Below are positions 61,867 through 64,000 of a stretch of 64,000 nt of DNA, piece after piece (position 1 is the first letter of the stretch; every line of letters starts with the position of its first letter). Origin of the DNA: Leeuwenhoekiella sp. MAR_2009_132 (GTDB lineage: Bacteria > Bacteroidota > Bacteroidia > Flavobacteriales > Flavobacteriaceae); assembly GCF_000687915.1 (NCBI RefSeq), contig NZ_JHZY01000002.1, forward strand, positions 744,001 through 808,000, given 5' to 3'. The notes under the pieces are model-generated. The model had not been told where the DNA came from. It saw nothing but the letters and a program-made list of their open reading frames with translations, and did not search any database. The translations under genes and the position numbers were made by a program.

Positions 61867-63942
61867 CTATCTTCTCTTTTTGTTTTTATTGTGGTTGTGT
61901 TGTTTTTGGTGTTTCGGGATAAATACTTTCAAATTGTTTATCATATCCGTCACCTCTGTGCCTTTGCTTATTTGTAGGTCAAGAAAATCTAAAAATTCCT
62001 CTCGAAGTTTCTCAAACTCATTTTGCAGACTTTTCTTTCTGTCTGGTGATAAAGGTTTATGAAATAGTTCAATTACTTGCTTCTTATATCGCTCAATTTC
62101 TGACTCGAAGAAAATTTTGCGATAGTGATTTAGGTTTTCTGTTTTCGTTTCTTCAAGTGTTCCTAATGCACTATCAAATTCCGCAACTCCAATTCCTTTG
62201 AATGGCGATAGTTTAGTGTTTTCAACTTTTCTTAACTTCTGTAAATATTCTCTATTAATTTTCGCTGGCGGATTTTGGCAAAGAGTATTAAAGTCTTCAA
62301 TAGCAGAATTAATGTATTTCAATCCGAACTTTTTAAAAACTTCAAGGTATTGCTCTTCTAATTCGCTATCCCAACCCATTCTCGTCATTTTTTCCTGACG
62401 AACATTCTTCATGTTCTGATGAACGAAAAATGAAAGAATATTATAACTTCCTGAATAATAGCTATTTTCTTTGTTCTTTCTCATTAGCCAAACATTTTTG
62501 TAATGGAACGCTGGCAATTCGCAACAATAAAAATTTAAGTTCTTATCTAATTCAGCAAGTAGCTTCTTTGATTCTTCCTGAACCATATCTTCTCCACCAA
62601 AACTTTCATTTTCGGAATAAGCAATGTAAACTCTACCACCTTTACGCAGATATTCTTTGATGAATGGAACTCTGTTTTTGAAAGCAAAATTACGAACCCA
62701 AGGACTTTGAATTAGAATTGTGTCAGAAGTTGTGTCAAACAACTTTTTCAATTCAACTTCAAATTCCAAAGAGTTGAAATGACGTTTGATCGCTTCAACT
62801 TCTTTTTCAATCTCTTTAATTTTGACTGTATCTTGTCTTTTTATTGCTTCCTCAATTTCTTCTTGCTTGTTAATTAACGCTAGTTCAATCTCAACTTGTT
62901 CTTTTTGTTTTTCTTCATTTGTAAATTCAATTTCATCATCAACTTTTACCAATCTTTCAAGCAATTCAGATTTTAATTCATCTTGTTTATCCAATGCTTC
63001 GGATAAAGTGTCAATCACTTTGTTTTGCTTTTCGTCATAGACGATTGCACGTAATGTGTTATCTCTGAAATTTTCTAATAATACAACCCAAACTTTCGCT
63101 TTAAAGCCTTCAGCGGCTGTTGGCTTGCATTCCTGCAATAAAAAATTCTTTTTCGGAAAATGAATTTCGGGGGCTTGTAATTCTGCTATTGGCTTTACTT
63201 CTTCAATGTTTTTGGGCAGAAAATCTTTATTGAAATTCGGTGTTTTTTCGCTTTTGAGATTGCTGAAAATTTCTTTTACTTTTTCTTTTGATACACCAAT
63301 GCTGTCTATATATAAATCAAAATCCCGTGTGAAAGTCGAGAATTTCACACCATTCTTAGCATATTCAATTCCTACATTAGTAAGCCATAAAATACTTTCA
63401 TCTCCGTCAAGCATTTTGTCAGCTTTCAAATCTTTAATTGCCTTTAAAAGAATATCATTTTCTGCAGGGTCTTTTTCAATGTCAAAACCAAGAATGTTTC
63501 CAATTTTTTCAGCCGACATTTGTTCTGTTAAAAGCAAATCGCAAAGCACTTCATCAAACAAATTGAAATCAACAGGCTGTGAGCAAGTACCTTTAAATTT
63601 TGCAATAGTGTAATGCCAATCAAACTCTGTAAAACCAATAATTCGCTCAATCAGTTTTTTTTCTTTGCTAGCAGAATCAATAATCTTTAATTCCAAAGGA
63701 ACCTGTTCGCTTGGAATAGTATCGGTGTTTTTTTCTTTCTTTTTCGGTACTTGACTTAGATTTTCTTTGTAACGTTCAGAAAGAAATGCAGGGAAGTTGT
63801 TTTCAATAAATTCAGCTACTTCACTTGAAAATTCTACTTCGGGGTCTTCCTCACATTCGTAGCCATTTACACGTAAAAATTCAACAACTTCCGAAATGTG
63901 GCTTTTAAAATCTCTTGCTATTTTTGATAATCGTGTCTTCAC
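61867..63942 (-). CDS. Multidomain protein: IF2_N-like start, winged-helix-like part, coiled coil, single PLD-like motif
   Basis: 691 residues, GTG start; in-frame codons upstream reach a stop with no ATG. Residues 1-50 (RLSKIARDFKSHISEVVEFL; RVNGYECEEDPEVEF) resemble the IF2_N-like module. Residues about 130-200 (LLTEQMSAEKIGNILGFDIE; WLTNVGIEYAKNG) look like a winged helix. Residues 310-395 form a Glu/Lys coiled coil. Residues 405-510 resemble a phospholipase-D-like nuclease domain: TILIQSPWVRNFAFKNRVPF, GGRVYIAY, then H480-Y-K482 and G498-S-Y-N501. The Asp expected five residues after the Lys is replaced by Met, so activity is uncertain. The basic tail ends KQHNHNKNKKRR. First seen gene of the operon; anything further upstream is outside the window. 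Confidence 0.75.
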   Translation of the reverse strand: MKTRLSKIARDFKSHISEVVEFLRVNGYECEEDPEVEFSSEVAEFIENNFPAFLSERYKENLSQVPKKKEKNTDTIPSEQVPLELKIIDSASKEKKLIERIIGFTEFDWHYTIAKFKGTCSQPVDFNLFDEVLCDLLLTEQMSAEKIGNILGFDIEKDPAENDILLKAIKDLKADKMLDGDESILWLTNVGIEYAKNGVKFSTFTRDFDLYIDSIGVSKEKVKEIFSNLKSEKTPNFNKDFLPKNIEEVKPIAELQAPEIHFPKKNFLLQECKPTAAEGFKAKVWVVLLENFRDNTLRAIVYDEKQNKVIDTLSEALDKQDELKSELLERLVKVDDEIEFTNEEKQKEQVEIELALINKQEEIEEAIKRQDTVKIKEIEKEVEAIKRHFNSLEFEVELKKLFDTTSDTILIQSPWVRNFAFKNRVPFIKEYLRKGGRVYIAYSENESFGGEDMVQEESKKLLAELDKNLNFYCCELPAFHYKNVWLMRKNKENSYYSGSYNILSFFVHQNMKNVRQEKMTRMGWDSELEEQYLEVFKKFGLKYINSAIEDFNTLCQNPPAKINREYLQKLRKVENTKLSPFKGIGVAEFDSALGTLEETKTENLNHYRKIFFESEIERYKKQVIELFHKPLSPDRKKSLQNEFEKLREEFLDFLDLQISKGTEVTDMINNLKVFIPKHQKQHNHNKNKKRR

Positions 63943-64000
63943 TACTATGTAAGATTTTGAATTTGTGCAATGTCAATTCTGTGCATTTTTTGAATTGCTT

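Noticed and set aside
59631..63942. Three-gene module read as a known defence system (DISARM, BREX, Septu)
   Set aside because: PLD-like proteins and ATPases occur in DISARM, but no DrmA helicase, DrmB, methylase or BrxC/PglZ-type gene is present in the window, and the ATPase is of Ycf46 type.
1..64000. tRNA, rRNA, tmRNA genes or a CRISPR array
   Set aside because: No cloverleaf with CCA-type arms, rRNA block or regular direct-repeat array was seen; the only RNA gene recognised is rnpB.

Overview
The window is a chromosomal segment of a low-GC member of the Bacteroidota, almost certainly family Flavobacteriaceae (probably marine). The evidence is repeated TAnnTTTG promoter boxes, lineage-typical families (DUF4294, DUF6048/DUF6452, OstA-like LPS protein, two DUF368 proteins, fused alpha/beta E1 dehydrogenase) and lipoproteins with an acidic stretch after the lipid-attachment Cys. 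I could not fix the genus.

Layout. 1-10.4 kb (minus): a truncated 2-oxoacid dehydrogenase E1, an M1-peptidase-like outer-membrane protein without HExxH, a LOG-family protein, uvrA, topoisomerase IB and an M42 peptidase. 10.4-19.1 kb (plus): DUF4294 protein, pyrR-pyrB-small STAS-like protein, rnz, pdxH, then a polyphosphate/phosphatase cluster (sixA-like, ppk1, ppx) and a small outer-membrane barrel. 19.2-24.4 kb: miaE, a dnaX that needs a -1 shift at a run of ten A to make tau, the RNase P RNA, rsmD, a DUF3822 protein and a membrane-anchored protein. 24.5-29.1 kb (plus): RecD-like helicase, DUF4126 protein, kdsB, acyltransferase, surface-lipoprotein candidate. 29.1-50.9 kb (minus): a long housekeeping block including DUF349, aroE, two tandem DUF368 transporters, TPR protein, aminotransferase, OstA-like, CYTH, zinc-binding peptidase, spoT-fur-purA, M48 peptidase, SpoU methyltransferase, CPBP protease, DUF6048/DUF6452 and rlmD. 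51-59.2 kb: rocD with a Cys-rich insert, FKBP lipoprotein, GH13 enzyme, a small ORF plus a DUF2383 four-helix protein, a large (alpha/alpha)6-type glycosidase and a lipoprotein.

59.3-64 kb looks accessory. A transposase C-terminal remnant is followed by a tightly packed three-gene minus-strand operon. In transcription order it encodes a 691-aa protein (IF2_N-like start, winged-helix-like part, coiled coil, single PLD-like HxK...GSxN motif), a 209-aa DUF1257-like protein whose C-terminus resembles DUF2997, and a Ycf46-type AAA+ ATPase. This is the best candidate in the window for an undescribed ATPase-driven (possibly defence or conflict) module. Its function is inference only.

Other points worth a second look: dnaX recoding at A10; three genes whose TAnnTTTG box lies only 4-5 nt from the start codon (possible leaderless mRNAs); convergent overlap of rnpB with a small gene; Fur without the CxxC structural-zinc motif.
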